From positions 34,793 to 98,792 of the forward strand of contig JAIOPQ010000015.1 in NCBI GenBank assembly GCA_021413825.1: DNA of 64,000 nt, written 5' to 3'. Positions within the stretch are counted from its first letter, which is position 1, and each line of letters begins with the position of its first letter. The stretch comes from Spirochaetia bacterium. Its GTDB lineage: Bacteria > Spirochaetota > Leptospiria > Leptospirales > Leptonemataceae. Under the pieces are notes generated by a model. It did not search any database. It was not told where the DNA came from and saw only the letters and a list, made by a program, of their open reading frames with translations. Below, piece after piece: positions 45,469 through 53,666 of this stretch. Made by a program: the position numbers and the translations under genes.

Positions 45469-45936
45469 CTACTCTGCTGGATTCTCGTTGAGTAGATTCG
45501 CAGCGAACGATGAAAGTCCGACGAAGTTCTCGATAGGCTGTGCAATGTCGTAAAGATCCGTCAGACAAACGATCTTGTGAACCGGATGATCGTCACCGGT
45601 ATGTTCTTCGCGTTTTTTGCGAATTCCATCTTCATGAGTGTAGGTCGACACGGTGGGGCCGGATTCCGTTTCATTTTGAATTATGACTGAGTAAACAAAT
45701 TGCCCGAGGTGTTTCAATAGGATTCGCAAGTTATCTGGTTTAGATAGGGAAATCGATTTTCGAACGTAGTGTGATGAGACATCTGACAAGCATAGGTGAC
45801 GCTGTGTTCGTTCATCGAACTCCACGAGGAGGTGTAAGATATGCTGGAAATCAGATTTTCTGTCCTGAAGTTCTCGGCACCCATAGCTCTGCTCTGCTTC
45901 CAAATGTCTTACCTCAGCGAGATTGTTCTTCAACAT
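45469..45936 (-). CDS. Hypothetical protein in the recombinase-FRG interval
   Basis: A 155-residue frame with a plausible amino-acid mix (DFQHILHLLVEFDERTQRHLCL, LRILLKHLGQFVYSVIIQNETE). It is the only candidate gene in the 970-bp gap 45235-46204. No family recognised and no clear ribosome site. It might be a remnant. The remaining gap holds a GTTATGCG element at 46001-46008 and otherwise nothing recognisable. Confidence 0.4.
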   Translation of the reverse strand: MLKNNLAEVRHLEAEQSYGCRELQDRKSDFQHILHLLVEFDERTQRHLCLSDVSSHYVRKSISLSKPDNLRILLKHLGQFVYSVIIQNETESGPTVSTYTHEDGIRKKREEHTGDDHPVHKIVCLTDLYDIAQPIENFVGLSSFAANLLNENPAE

Positions 45937-46204
45937 TTCAAGCGCGGAAGCTCAGCGGAGAAATGTAAACGCTTTTCTTTGCAGATAGAGAGAAAACGAC
46001 GTTATGCGATCAGTAAATCATGTGAAACCCTACACGCCAGAGCCCATCGGTTACGACATGGCTTCGCCAAGGCGAATCCCAAAATGTAAATCGGCTCCTA
46101 TCGCCCGCCGCTTGCATCAATATTAACAGTTGATACGCGAAGGCAACGTCAGGGACTTATGTCGAGGTTGCTTGACAGACCCTTACGAGGGAAAATCTTG
46201 AATC

Positions 46205-47029
46205 ATGGACACAAGACCCTGGGAAACAATGATTCGTGTGGAATACATAAATACTAAAAAGCAATTCATTCAGTTGTATGAAACACTCAAAAATGAAAAC
46301 GCCTTCTACTTCCGGGGACAGGAGAATGAGTGTTGGCCGTTACGAAATGCCCTGCACCGGCTCAAACTTGATCGTAAGAAGAAGGACTTACCTCTTCCGA
46401 ACGAAATGAAGATGATCGGAGAGTTTATGGACCGTTTGAAATCCAAATGCACAGGACGAAACCTGTGGGACGTAATCGGGGCGATGCAACACTATGGAAT
46501 ACCTACCCGCATGATGGACTTTACAGAGAGCTTTTTGATAGCATCTTTCTTCGCATGCACTGAAGCAAGTTTTTCATCGTGCTCTGGTCGTTTCAACTCT
46601 ATCGTTTTTGCCGTGAACCGAAAAATTCCTAAGTCTGGGTCCCCGGACGTTTCCTTAAGTGATTTGGCGGAGTTCTCGAAAGAAAAGGAGGTAGATATTT
46701 CTTATGCGTTGTTCGTGCACAGAATGGTTAAGCCGGTTCCCAGGGTACGCATACAAGGCGGTGTTTTTCTCTTCATGCACAACCCCTACATAGAGTTAGC
46801 GGCAAAGCTATCCATAGAAAACAACTGGTTCGTGATGCGTAAGGAGAAAGGCATTTACGATATCGAGGAACAATGGGCACGATCTACCGGTTTGCTTCTG
46901 ATTCAGTTTTCGCTGCCAGCACCGGAATTCCTGAGAATTAAGGAGTTTCTCAAAAGTGAGAATATAGACGATGAGCATCTTTTTCCGGACGCACAGGGCA
47001 AAATTAGAGGAATCAGCAATAGGATCTGA
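46205..47029 (+). CDS. FRG-domain protein
   Basis: A 274-residue protein. FYFRGQENECWPLRNALHR (about residues 34-52) is the FRG signature, and AMQHYGIPTRMMDFTESFLIASFFAC (about 95-120) is its second conserved block. FRG domains are found in prokaryotic defence and toxin contexts; the biochemical activity is unproven. The gene stands alone on the plus strand in an otherwise minus-strand block. A weak ribosome site lies some 13 bp upstream. Confidence 0.82.
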   Translation: MDTRPWETMIRVEYINTKKQFIQLYETLKNENAFYFRGQENECWPLRNALHRLKLDRKKKDLPLPNEMKMIGEFMDRLKSKCTGRNLWDVIGAMQHYGIPTRMMDFTESFLIASFFACTEASFSSCSGRFNSIVFAVNRKIPKSGSPDVSLSDLAEFSKEKEVDISYALFVHRMVKPVPRVRIQGGVFLFMHNPYIELAAKLSIENNWFVMRKEKGIYDIEEQWARSTGLLLIQFSLPAPEFLRIKEFLKSENIDDEHLFPDAQGKIRGISNRI

Positions 47030-47187
47030 CGCTCATCAAAAAATACAATGGAGGCGAATTCTCCTTGTGGAACCCACCGAACTGGGATAACCTAAGACTA
47101 GGATGATTTGAGACTTATGTGGCCGGCCGCCGTTTAATTCTTTTCGCCCCTGAATAGTCGCACATTGGACAAAGGAATGTTATTGGA

Positions 47188-49029
47188 TCATTTCAATTTG
47201 TCGGCGAAGTCTTTGTGCAGTCTTTGGGCCATGCTGAGCAAATCTGCATACTTTTTAACATACATGCGACTTTTCTCCAGAGTTAAGATCTTATCGCGCG
47301 TATAGAAGTCGTCCTGAATGTCTTCACCGATTATGTAGCCAGAAGCGGAAGTGTAACTTCGACCATTCGGGGCATTTCCGAGCCTTTGGCGCACAAAGGC
47401 AACATACTCCTCAAGCTGTGCAAGCTCTTTGACGCCAATCTTTTCCTTTGGACGCTTGAGTTCGACCACATGGATTGTATCGCCAGCTCCTAAGCAAATG
47501 AAGTCTAACCTTCGATTGATTGCCGGCTTTGATTCTTCCTCTCGAAAATGATCTTTCAATAGCGTTGAGTAATAGGTTTCATCATAAGCGATGGTCCAGC
47601 TCGGATCCAGGATCCAGGGATAGCTGGCCAGAAACTGGTGGAGTTCCGGCACCTCGCGCGCATTGGTTACAATGAGTTTTTCAAGTTGCTCAATCGCGAC
47701 AAGTCGGCCCTGTGCCACTCGGTACACCTCACGAGCTTCAATCACATCCCATTCGCGGAAAAGTTCAATCACCTTGCGATCATCTGGAGTGGGGTTTTCC
47801 GAAATTGAAGAGGCCAGGTCACGAAAAACTTGGTAATCAAATGATTCTTTCATGAAACTCGCCAATTCGATGACGCGTGCATCTGGAAGTTCGCCGTCTG
47901 TCGTGAGCGCCTTAATTATTTTGTCCGCAACTGGTTTCTCCGAGCGGGACAAAGTACTCAGCCATTTGGACAAATCTGGATCATTGCGAATCACTTTCTC
48001 TTTTTTTTCACGCCTGCTTGCACCCCATGCGTTGGCCATCTTCGTAATCTCAGAGGCGCCCCAAGTTTGAATTGCCTGCCCTGCATCTGAGGGCCAGTCA
48101 ATTGCCGCCCGATTCGTTAAGACCATATCTTCCGCATCGTCGAGATCGAGAAAGTCGGCGTTGATTTCGCCCAGAATGTAGAACTTCGCCATATTGATCC
48201 AACCGCTTGTCGGAGCATCAAAGAATGTTGGTTCCTGAGCCAGTTTGCCACGAACCATTATAACCACACCTGGGGATACGTCGCTCGGCACCTGGTTCTC
48301 AAATGCACCAATCCAACCGCTAATTCTCCATTGTTTTGGATCTGCTAGGTCAACATCGTACTCCTGCAGCAATGTACAGCGCGACTTCAGATCGCGCTCT
48401 TCCGGTGAAATTGCTGTGCCGTTTAGTTCGATCTGAAAGTCGGGCGAAATGCATGAGAATCGTCGTGCCAGACGTCCACGCAATTGATCAACAGAAACAG
48501 CACGCGTGCGAGAAAGATTTCTTAGGATTACGGTTGTCCCAGTTTTCTCGGCGGGAACAGTCTTCGTGACGTATGACGGCTGATACTTAGCTCCTATGGG
48601 TGTTGAACGAATCTCGGACAGATTGAGCGTGAATTCAGTTTCGATTCCGTTTTTGCTCGTGGATATTTGAATTATATCGGCTATTCCAAACGAGGCCAGT
48701 TTTCCAATACCTTTCCTTCCCATGACAGGGCGTTTGAATCGCGGACTGGTTGCCGTTTGCGGATCCATGCGGCGATTCCTCCCCAGACTTAAGTAAGTGG
48801 AGTTAATTTCGGCGAACTCCATCCCGCCGCCATTATCAGTGATTTCAATCTGGGACGAAGCGTTAATCGTGCCGTCTGGGAGAATTATCTTAACTAATTC
48901 CGCATCTGCGTCGTAGGCATTTGAGATCAACTCGCCCAAAACGGGAGCGAGGTTAGAGTACATCTTGATCCCGAGGTTATCAATGATCGTCATCTGCACA
49001 TTCATTTCGAGGGGCGTGTTTTGATTCAT
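47188..49029 (-). CDS. GHKL ATPase fused to a Shedu-like (DUF4263) PD-(D/E)XK nuclease
   Basis: A 613-residue protein. The N-terminal GHKL (Hsp90/MutL/gyrase-B-type) ATPase has the N-box ELISNAYDA (residues 33-41), the DNGGGM box (65-70) and the glycine lid GRKGIGK (104-110). The middle is helical. The C-terminal part has RRLDFI...HVVELKRP (Asp509, Glu523, Lys525), the D...ExK nuclease core of DUF4263/Shedu proteins. Start ATG 49029 follows AGGAA. Morc/MutL-like ATPases fused to nucleases are known defence themes, but this combination with the two genes upstream is unfamiliar to me. The 234-bp upstream gap contains a GCATAGCTATGC palindrome at 49120-49131. Confidence 0.82.
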   Translation of the reverse strand: MNQNTPLEMNVQMTIIDNLGIKMYSNLAPVLGELISNAYDADAELVKIILPDGTINASSQIEITDNGGGMEFAEINSTYLSLGRNRRMDPQTATSPRFKRPVMGRKGIGKLASFGIADIIQISTSKNGIETEFTLNLSEIRSTPIGAKYQPSYVTKTVPAEKTGTTVILRNLSRTRAVSVDQLRGRLARRFSCISPDFQIELNGTAISPEERDLKSRCTLLQEYDVDLADPKQWRISGWIGAFENQVPSDVSPGVVIMVRGKLAQEPTFFDAPTSGWINMAKFYILGEINADFLDLDDAEDMVLTNRAAIDWPSDAGQAIQTWGASEITKMANAWGASRREKKEKVIRNDPDLSKWLSTLSRSEKPVADKIIKALTTDGELPDARVIELASFMKESFDYQVFRDLASSISENPTPDDRKVIELFREWDVIEAREVYRVAQGRLVAIEQLEKLIVTNAREVPELHQFLASYPWILDPSWTIAYDETYYSTLLKDHFREEESKPAINRRLDFICLGAGDTIHVVELKRPKEKIGVKELAQLEEYVAFVRQRLGNAPNGRSYTSASGYIIGEDIQDDFYTRDKILTLEKSRMYVKKYADLLSMAQRLHKDFADKLK

Positions 49030-49263
49030 GATTTCTTCATTCCTAGTTTGGTTTCGATTATCGCGGCAGGAAACCCATAAAAGGCCCACGGGCTGCTGTC
49101 CAATGGACGCGATGTCTGAGCATAGCTATGCCGGTACGAGTCACATTTTCGAACCTAGGCACAACAATCGAAATCGTGGTCCAGCCCGACGAGTCCTGCC
49201 AACGAGAATCCAAAAAAAGCAGAGGAATTTTCACAGGATGCACGTTATGAGCAACAGGGCGAG

Positions 49264-50052
49264 CTATTTCCTGCACGCGTGGATGTAGAACGAGCGGAAG
49301 ACTTCATCGTTGAGCCGCCGCAATAATTTCAGATAGTTCCAATAGAACGGAAGTGACGCGACAATGAGGAGCAACGGGATTAGGAGGGGGCACGGGTATT
49401 TCCTGAGCCACATAACAACGCATGAAGCGACCGCCGCAAGAATCAAGGAATAGGATATGTTCCGATTGAAGCCATAAAGATTCAGGAAGTGCATGCTCCG
49501 CGCGAACGCCGAGGGGCACCAATGAGCAATGTATTCGAACGCGAGCCAAAAACGATCGTTAGGATTCCCTCCGTCAATACCGAAGATATGCTTGAATTGC
49601 TTGTTGAAAGCTTTTTGAAATTCTGGAGAATACGGTCTGACGAATTTCCTGAAAATAGTGGCCCAGAATCCAGTGGGGGCGTTTTTCAGGAAAAGGTTCC
49701 TTCCGGGATAACCCAATGTACGTTCAACAAATAGCCGTTCGCCAAAAAAAGATGAAATTGCTGAAACCAAATGCCCGGTGATGTAGCAAAGTAGGGCGCT
49801 CGATACCGAAATAAACCAGGGCGAGCCTTTGACTAATTCTTGCACCGCATGGAAAATTCTCAGTTGCTGCGAACTCCCCCACATGGGCTGTTGATATGCC
49901 AGCATTCCCAAAACAAAATGGGTTGCATCGAGACTCAACAACATGGCCATCCAGAAAACCACTCCCGGCAGCAAGTAACCGAAGAAATCATAGAGTGTGA
50001 AGGGAAGCGCGAGATTCCCAACTTTCGAAGCTACGTCTTTGTCATCACTCAC
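49264..50052 (-). CDS. Multi-span membrane protein of unknown function
   Basis: About 262 residues. There are hydrophobic segments near residues 15-40, 67-95, about 190-210 and 218-235, with a soluble loop of about 80 residues between the second and third pairs. No recognised domain. Start GTG 50052 is preferred because AAGGGAAG lies 6 bp upstream; a longer frame begins at 50088. It lies between the HsdS-like gene and the GHKL-nuclease gene on the same strand. In such a setting a membrane protein may be a pore-forming or anchoring component. Confidence 0.65.
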   Translation of the reverse strand: MSDDKDVASKVGNLALPFTLYDFFGYLLPGVVFWMAMLLSLDATHFVLGMLAYQQPMWGSSQQLRIFHAVQELVKGSPWFISVSSALLCYITGHLVSAISSFFGERLFVERTLGYPGRNLFLKNAPTGFWATIFRKFVRPYSPEFQKAFNKQFKHIFGIDGGNPNDRFWLAFEYIAHWCPSAFARSMHFLNLYGFNRNISYSLILAAVASCVVMWLRKYPCPLLIPLLLIVASLPFYWNYLKLLRRLNDEVFRSFYIHACRK

Positions 50053-50141
50053 CGAATACTTCCCTTTGCACGGCAACAAGTGCGCCACCGTCCTTAGGCA
50101 CTCGCTTTCGCGTGGCGTGTGGCTTATGCACCGTTTATGGA

Positions 50142-51548
50142 TCAGGACTCAGTTGCTAATTGAGTCTCTAGGTAGCCGAATCCTTCAAGATCCAGTTCGA
50201 AGGACCAAGGGATGCATTCACCTATTAATTTGGCTTCTGACCCGCGCCTCTGCTTGAGAAAAGCCATAAATTCTTGGTTCTTTGTCTCGGCATTGGAGAC
50301 GATTTGATAGAATGGATACATATTCATGTAGACCGATTCATCGGTCGCGGTGTTGATCAGCAACAGATGATTACGGTCTTCCGTGATCTCGTTGGTTAAG
50401 GTTTCATTCGTGATTTTAGGTTTGTGGCCACGATAAGTTTCCGTTAGAGCCAACTTTTCTTGATTGAGATAAGTCCAGGAACGAATTCGAACTAGATTGT
50501 AGTCTTTCAAGAACTCTAAGTCTTTGAGAATTCCACGGAGTAAACTGTAGTACTGACTATGCAATTGTTCGACTTGCCGCTCGGCAAAAGTCGCAGTGTG
50601 AGAAATCCTATTCCGAAACTCTTCCTGCGCCGTATGTAGGGACTGAATAGAGATATTACGAAGCTGGGTTAGGAATAGCGAATCTGGAAACGCTTCGATG
50701 AGCGCCTTGACGAAACCCAAACGGTATGCTATTGAGTACCCATTGTAGGCTTTTCGTTGGTTTGAGTCGAGTTGCGGCTGGGAGCGATTCAAATTAACAA
50801 GATAGTTAGCAAGGCAAACGCTATACAAGAAGTATGTGATTGATTCGAAAACGTCCCGTAGACGGGTAAGCCGTTGGTAATTGTCATGCACGGAATCCAA
50901 GTACTGACCGTAACGGTACGCAATTGGATATGGATAGTTGGTCAAGACATCCTGATCTGCGTCATGGATCCTCACGATTTCCGAAATTTCTCTCAGAATC
51001 GGTTCAGGATCATCCGTACGTCCCAAGGCTTTCAGCCTGCCAATTTGCTTTTCGATACTTAGGGCTATATGTGCGAATGGTCCGGCGTCAGTAGAATCTG
51101 GTTCGTCTAAAACTATGTCCAGCTCACCAAGGTCCCCATTTGTGATGTATGGTTGAGCGCTGCCTTTTTGAAGGCTGAGTATCTCATCGATCGCCGTCGT
51201 CGAAAGGTATTTCAGCAACTGCGGAGATGAGATGATGGTGTCGTCCAACAACCTGACACGAATCACATTGCTCGAAAAATACGAAGCTCTCGGAGGATCA
51301 CTTCGCATGAAGCCGAATTTGATGTTGGCTCCGACTTTCGAGATGAGTATGTCATTCTTCCGCAGTTGGTAGTGTTCCACCTCCTCTGGTGGCGCAATGA
51401 ACTTTCCCGGATTGGCCAACATGTATCCGGCCATGATGTCCGTAATTGTGAAGAAAGGAAATCCTAGATCGGCCGTTGTTAGATTTTCAACTCTGTACCC
51501 CAGGCCGCTGGTAATTTCTGCAATTTCGTATAGTTTCTTTATTTGCAT
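50142..51548 (-). CDS. Orphan HsdS-like target-recognition protein with a long helical C-terminal domain
   Basis: A 468-residue protein. The first ~165 residues match a type I restriction specificity (Methylase_S) target-recognition domain: KKLYEIAEITSGLGYR, LRKNDILISKVGANIKFGF, SNVIRVRLLDD and GSAQPYITNGDLGELDIVL. There is only one TRD, where HsdS has two. The remaining ~300 residues are unrelated, largely helical, with an end region of mixed structure. No hsdM or hsdR is in the window. It suggests sequence-specific DNA recognition coupled to a new partner. ATG 51548 chosen; a TTG 12 bp upstream is possible. Confidence 0.78.
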   Translation of the reverse strand: MQIKKLYEIAEITSGLGYRVENLTTADLGFPFFTITDIMAGYMLANPGKFIAPPEEVEHYQLRKNDILISKVGANIKFGFMRSDPPRASYFSSNVIRVRLLDDTIISSPQLLKYLSTTAIDEILSLQKGSAQPYITNGDLGELDIVLDEPDSTDAGPFAHIALSIEKQIGRLKALGRTDDPEPILREISEIVRIHDADQDVLTNYPYPIAYRYGQYLDSVHDNYQRLTRLRDVFESITYFLYSVCLANYLVNLNRSQPQLDSNQRKAYNGYSIAYRLGFVKALIEAFPDSLFLTQLRNISIQSLHTAQEEFRNRISHTATFAERQVEQLHSQYYSLLRGILKDLEFLKDYNLVRIRSWTYLNQEKLALTETYRGHKPKITNETLTNEITEDRNHLLLINTATDESVYMNMYPFYQIVSNAETKNQEFMAFLKQRRGSEAKLIGECIPWSFELDLEGFGYLETQLATES

Positions 51549-51563
51549 AAATTTAGTCAAAAA

Positions 51564-51606
51564 GGGCGCATAACGTGCTAATAGCGGAAGTTATGCGTAA
51601 TTCCGC
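51564..51606 (-). repeat. GCATAAC/GTTATGC inverted repeat (attC-like) between DUF2441-like and HsdS-like genes
   Basis: GCATAAC (51568-51574) and GTTATGC (51590-51596) are exact complements separated by 15 bp, and GCGGAA (51584-51589) / TTCCGC (51601-51606) form a second overlapping hairpin. On the minus strand it ends GTTATGCGCC, the same decamer as at 55857-55866. Confidence 0.45.
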
Positions 51607-51613
51607 GTGCCTT

Positions 51614-52477
51614 TTAGTTTGAGTGGACCTTAAGGAGATCCCATTGTTGAATCTGTGTGATAGAGAGGGAAAAACGGCGATTCATCCAGCGAGTATCCGG
51701 CGTAGAAAGACTCTCGATGTTGGGCGGCAAATCCGCCCAATTGCGCGGTCCCTTGTATTCGGACAGTTTATCAAGAAATGCCGGATTCTTGGCATCACCG
51801 AAATCAATGATGCTGCACACTTCGAAAAGATTCGACTCGATGCGTTTGATCCATGGGGTTGCCCGTCCCAACGTTGAACCAAGTTGAGCCGCGACACGCG
51901 CCAGCTCAAGCATACCGAGGGCGTTCGGATTAAACTGTTTAATGCTGTCATAGCATTTTCGTCGAACGCTCGTGCCCCAAACGACTGCTAAACCATGGAC
52001 AATCAGTTCCCAATGGGGCGAATCTGAGCGAGGCTCACCACGCCAATAGGCTCGAACTGCGTCAGGTTCTGGAAGACCGGAATCATGAGAGATGACAGGC
52101 TTTGTTATCCAGTCTGCGTCGAGTTTCGATATAAGTTTTGCAGATACTCCAACTTCTGTGAGATTGTCGAAGATGAAATGTGCGCCCCAGCTTTTGGCTC
52201 GGCGGGCACAATCTAAATCAGGGAAGAAATACAGGCCGCGCAATCTGGAAACTGCGTTTGGAAATTCGGTTTGGCGAATGCTCTCAAAGTAGAGTTCATG
52301 GGCCAAGCGTTGGTTGTTGATCGCGGACACAATCCCGGCAAGCATGAAGCTTGGATAAATCATATCCGGTGTATCAAAAATCTCTGAGGAGTACAGTAAG
52401 CCGCGATAAGTTTCCCAAGCGGCTAACGGATGATCCGGGTCGACATAGACGTAAGCCATGAACTCTTTCATAGGCAT
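51614..52477 (-). CDS. DUF2441-like protein, predicted ADP-ribosyltransferase-type fold (tentative)
   Basis: A 287-residue soluble protein. SRLRGLYFFPDLDCARRAKSWG (about residues 77-98), a later DADWIT block and YWRGEP...WELIVHGLAVVWG resemble the DUF2441 pattern, a family with the look of ART-fold NAD enzymes (an arginine-leading strand followed by an aromatic-rich strand). The remaining 100 residues are unassigned. It starts only 17 bp after the RES gene stop; the start ATG (52477) is followed by a second ATG six bases on. Family assignment is from memory and uncertain; activity untested. Confidence 0.5.
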   Translation of the reverse strand: MPMKEFMAYVYVDPDHPLAAWETYRGLLYSSEIFDTPDMIYPSFMLAGIVSAINNQRLAHELYFESIRQTEFPNAVSRLRGLYFFPDLDCARRAKSWGAHFIFDNLTEVGVSAKLISKLDADWITKPVISHDSGLPEPDAVRAYWRGEPRSDSPHWELIVHGLAVVWGTSVRRKCYDSIKQFNPNALGMLELARVAAQLGSTLGRATPWIKRIESNLFEVCSIIDFGDAKNPAFLDKLSEYKGPRNWADLPPNIESLSTPDTRWMNRRFSLSITQIQQWDLLKVHSN

Positions 52478-52493
52478 GCGGAATTATGCGCGA

Positions 52494-53666
52494 TTAGGTT
52501 TCGCAGGGGATCTGTTTGCGATTCAATTTGTAGACTACTTCCTTTAGTTCAAACTTGAGCTCGCGGAGTCTATATAATTTGGACGAACCGCCTATGTAAT
52601 CAACGTGATCGTCGAACAGGGCAACGTTTAGACCAGAACCAACTGAGCTGGGATAACGTATGCCCAAGAAGCCCAAGGAACGGCAAAGCTGAGCAATGGA
52701 AATTGTTAAATCATAAAGATGCTGCTCCTCCGGTACTATAGGGGTAACTACAAAGGCCTGCAACGCCTTTAAGAAAGCAAAAGTAGCCAAATCTCTGGTA
52801 TTGTTGCAGAATTTGTAGAATGGAATTATCGAAAGATCTATGAGCTGGATATCGTCTTTGAGTGAGAATTTCCCAACAGACACGTAGTGTCCTGGGTGCG
52901 GGCGCGTTTCTGCAACAGCCGTCTTCAGATTGTCCGCCGCGTAAAACACAGAGACTTCCTTGGGGTTAAACTTGCCGGCTTTTGAGATCCCCGCCGGGGA
53001 TCGATCAATAGCAGAACCTTGATAGGGTGTTCTCACTGTTGCTTTATTCTGTATGGATTCGTTGCATCCTATCCTTGCCCGAAAAAAAGTCCGGCCCTTT
53101 TTTAACTTGCAGCGTATTCCCGGCAGATGCTCGGAAAGGTTGTGAGTCAATATTTTCTCGAACGAATCTCTTTCGCCCTGATCAAAATGAATTCTTAGAC
53201 GCCGCCAGTCCGCAGAGAAATCTTTCAACGGAAGATCAAAAGCCCCTCCCAAGTTTTCCTCAGATGCGAATATTGGAATATCGTTATGTTTCCGTTCAAG
53301 GGCGCATATTTCCATAAGGGGCTGAGGGGTCCACCTGCCGAATATCTTCCGCTTCTGGTAAATATTTTGAATGCTCAAACTTGGGAGAGTTGGCAATATG
53401 AAATTCTCACCCTGCAATAATCGTTCAAGGCCTGCTCTGTCGTCGTATTCAAATTCGGAGTATTCGAAGCGGATAATTGCACGCATTAGATTTTGCAAAA
53501 GAGTGTGATTGGTCAACGGAATTGAATCGGATGTCTCGCCACATATGACGCATTTCTTTTCCTCCTTGCGAAGGGACTCAAAGTACCTAATTATTTCTTC
53601 GTGTTTTAAGCAATTCTTACAGACATACCAACCCATGACCTTAGAGTGAGAGTGTTCAGAGACCAT
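52494..53666 (-). CDS. RES-domain protein with zinc-ribbon N-terminal domain
   Basis: A 390-residue protein. Residues about 10-60 contain CKNC...CVIC, a zinc ribbon as in the HEPN/RES N-terminal domain. From about residue 195 is a RES domain: FFRARIG, GISKAGKFNPKEVSVFYAADNLKTAVAE, ending LGFLGIRYPSSVGSGLNVALF. RES toxins degrade NAD+ through an ART-like fold using Arg, Tyr and Glu/Ser residues, all of which are present here. No adjacent Xre/MbcA-like antitoxin. Its start lies inside the end of the DUF2971 gene (11-bp overlap), indicating coupled translation. Confidence 0.85.
   Translation of the reverse strand: MVSEHSHSKVMGWYVCKNCLKHEEIIRYFESLRKEEKKCVICGETSDSIPLTNHTLLQNLMRAIIRFEYSEFEYDDRAGLERLLQGENFILPTLPSLSIQNIYQKRKIFGRWTPQPLMEICALERKHNDIPIFASEENLGGAFDLPLKDFSADWRRLRIHFDQGERDSFEKILTHNLSEHLPGIRCKLKKGRTFFRARIGCNESIQNKATVRTPYQGSAIDRSPAGISKAGKFNPKEVSVFYAADNLKTAVAETRPHPGHYVSVGKFSLKDDIQLIDLSIIPFYKFCNNTRDLATFAFLKALQAFVVTPIVPEEQHLYDLTISIAQLCRSLGFLGIRYPSSVGSGLNVALFDDHVDYIGGSSKLYRLRELKFELKEVVYKLNRKQIPCET

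Noticed and set aside
50142..51548. A complete type I restriction-modification system
   Set aside because: Only one TRD-like protein is present. No HsdM methylase (no NPPY/DPPY motif) or HsdR helicase was found in the window.
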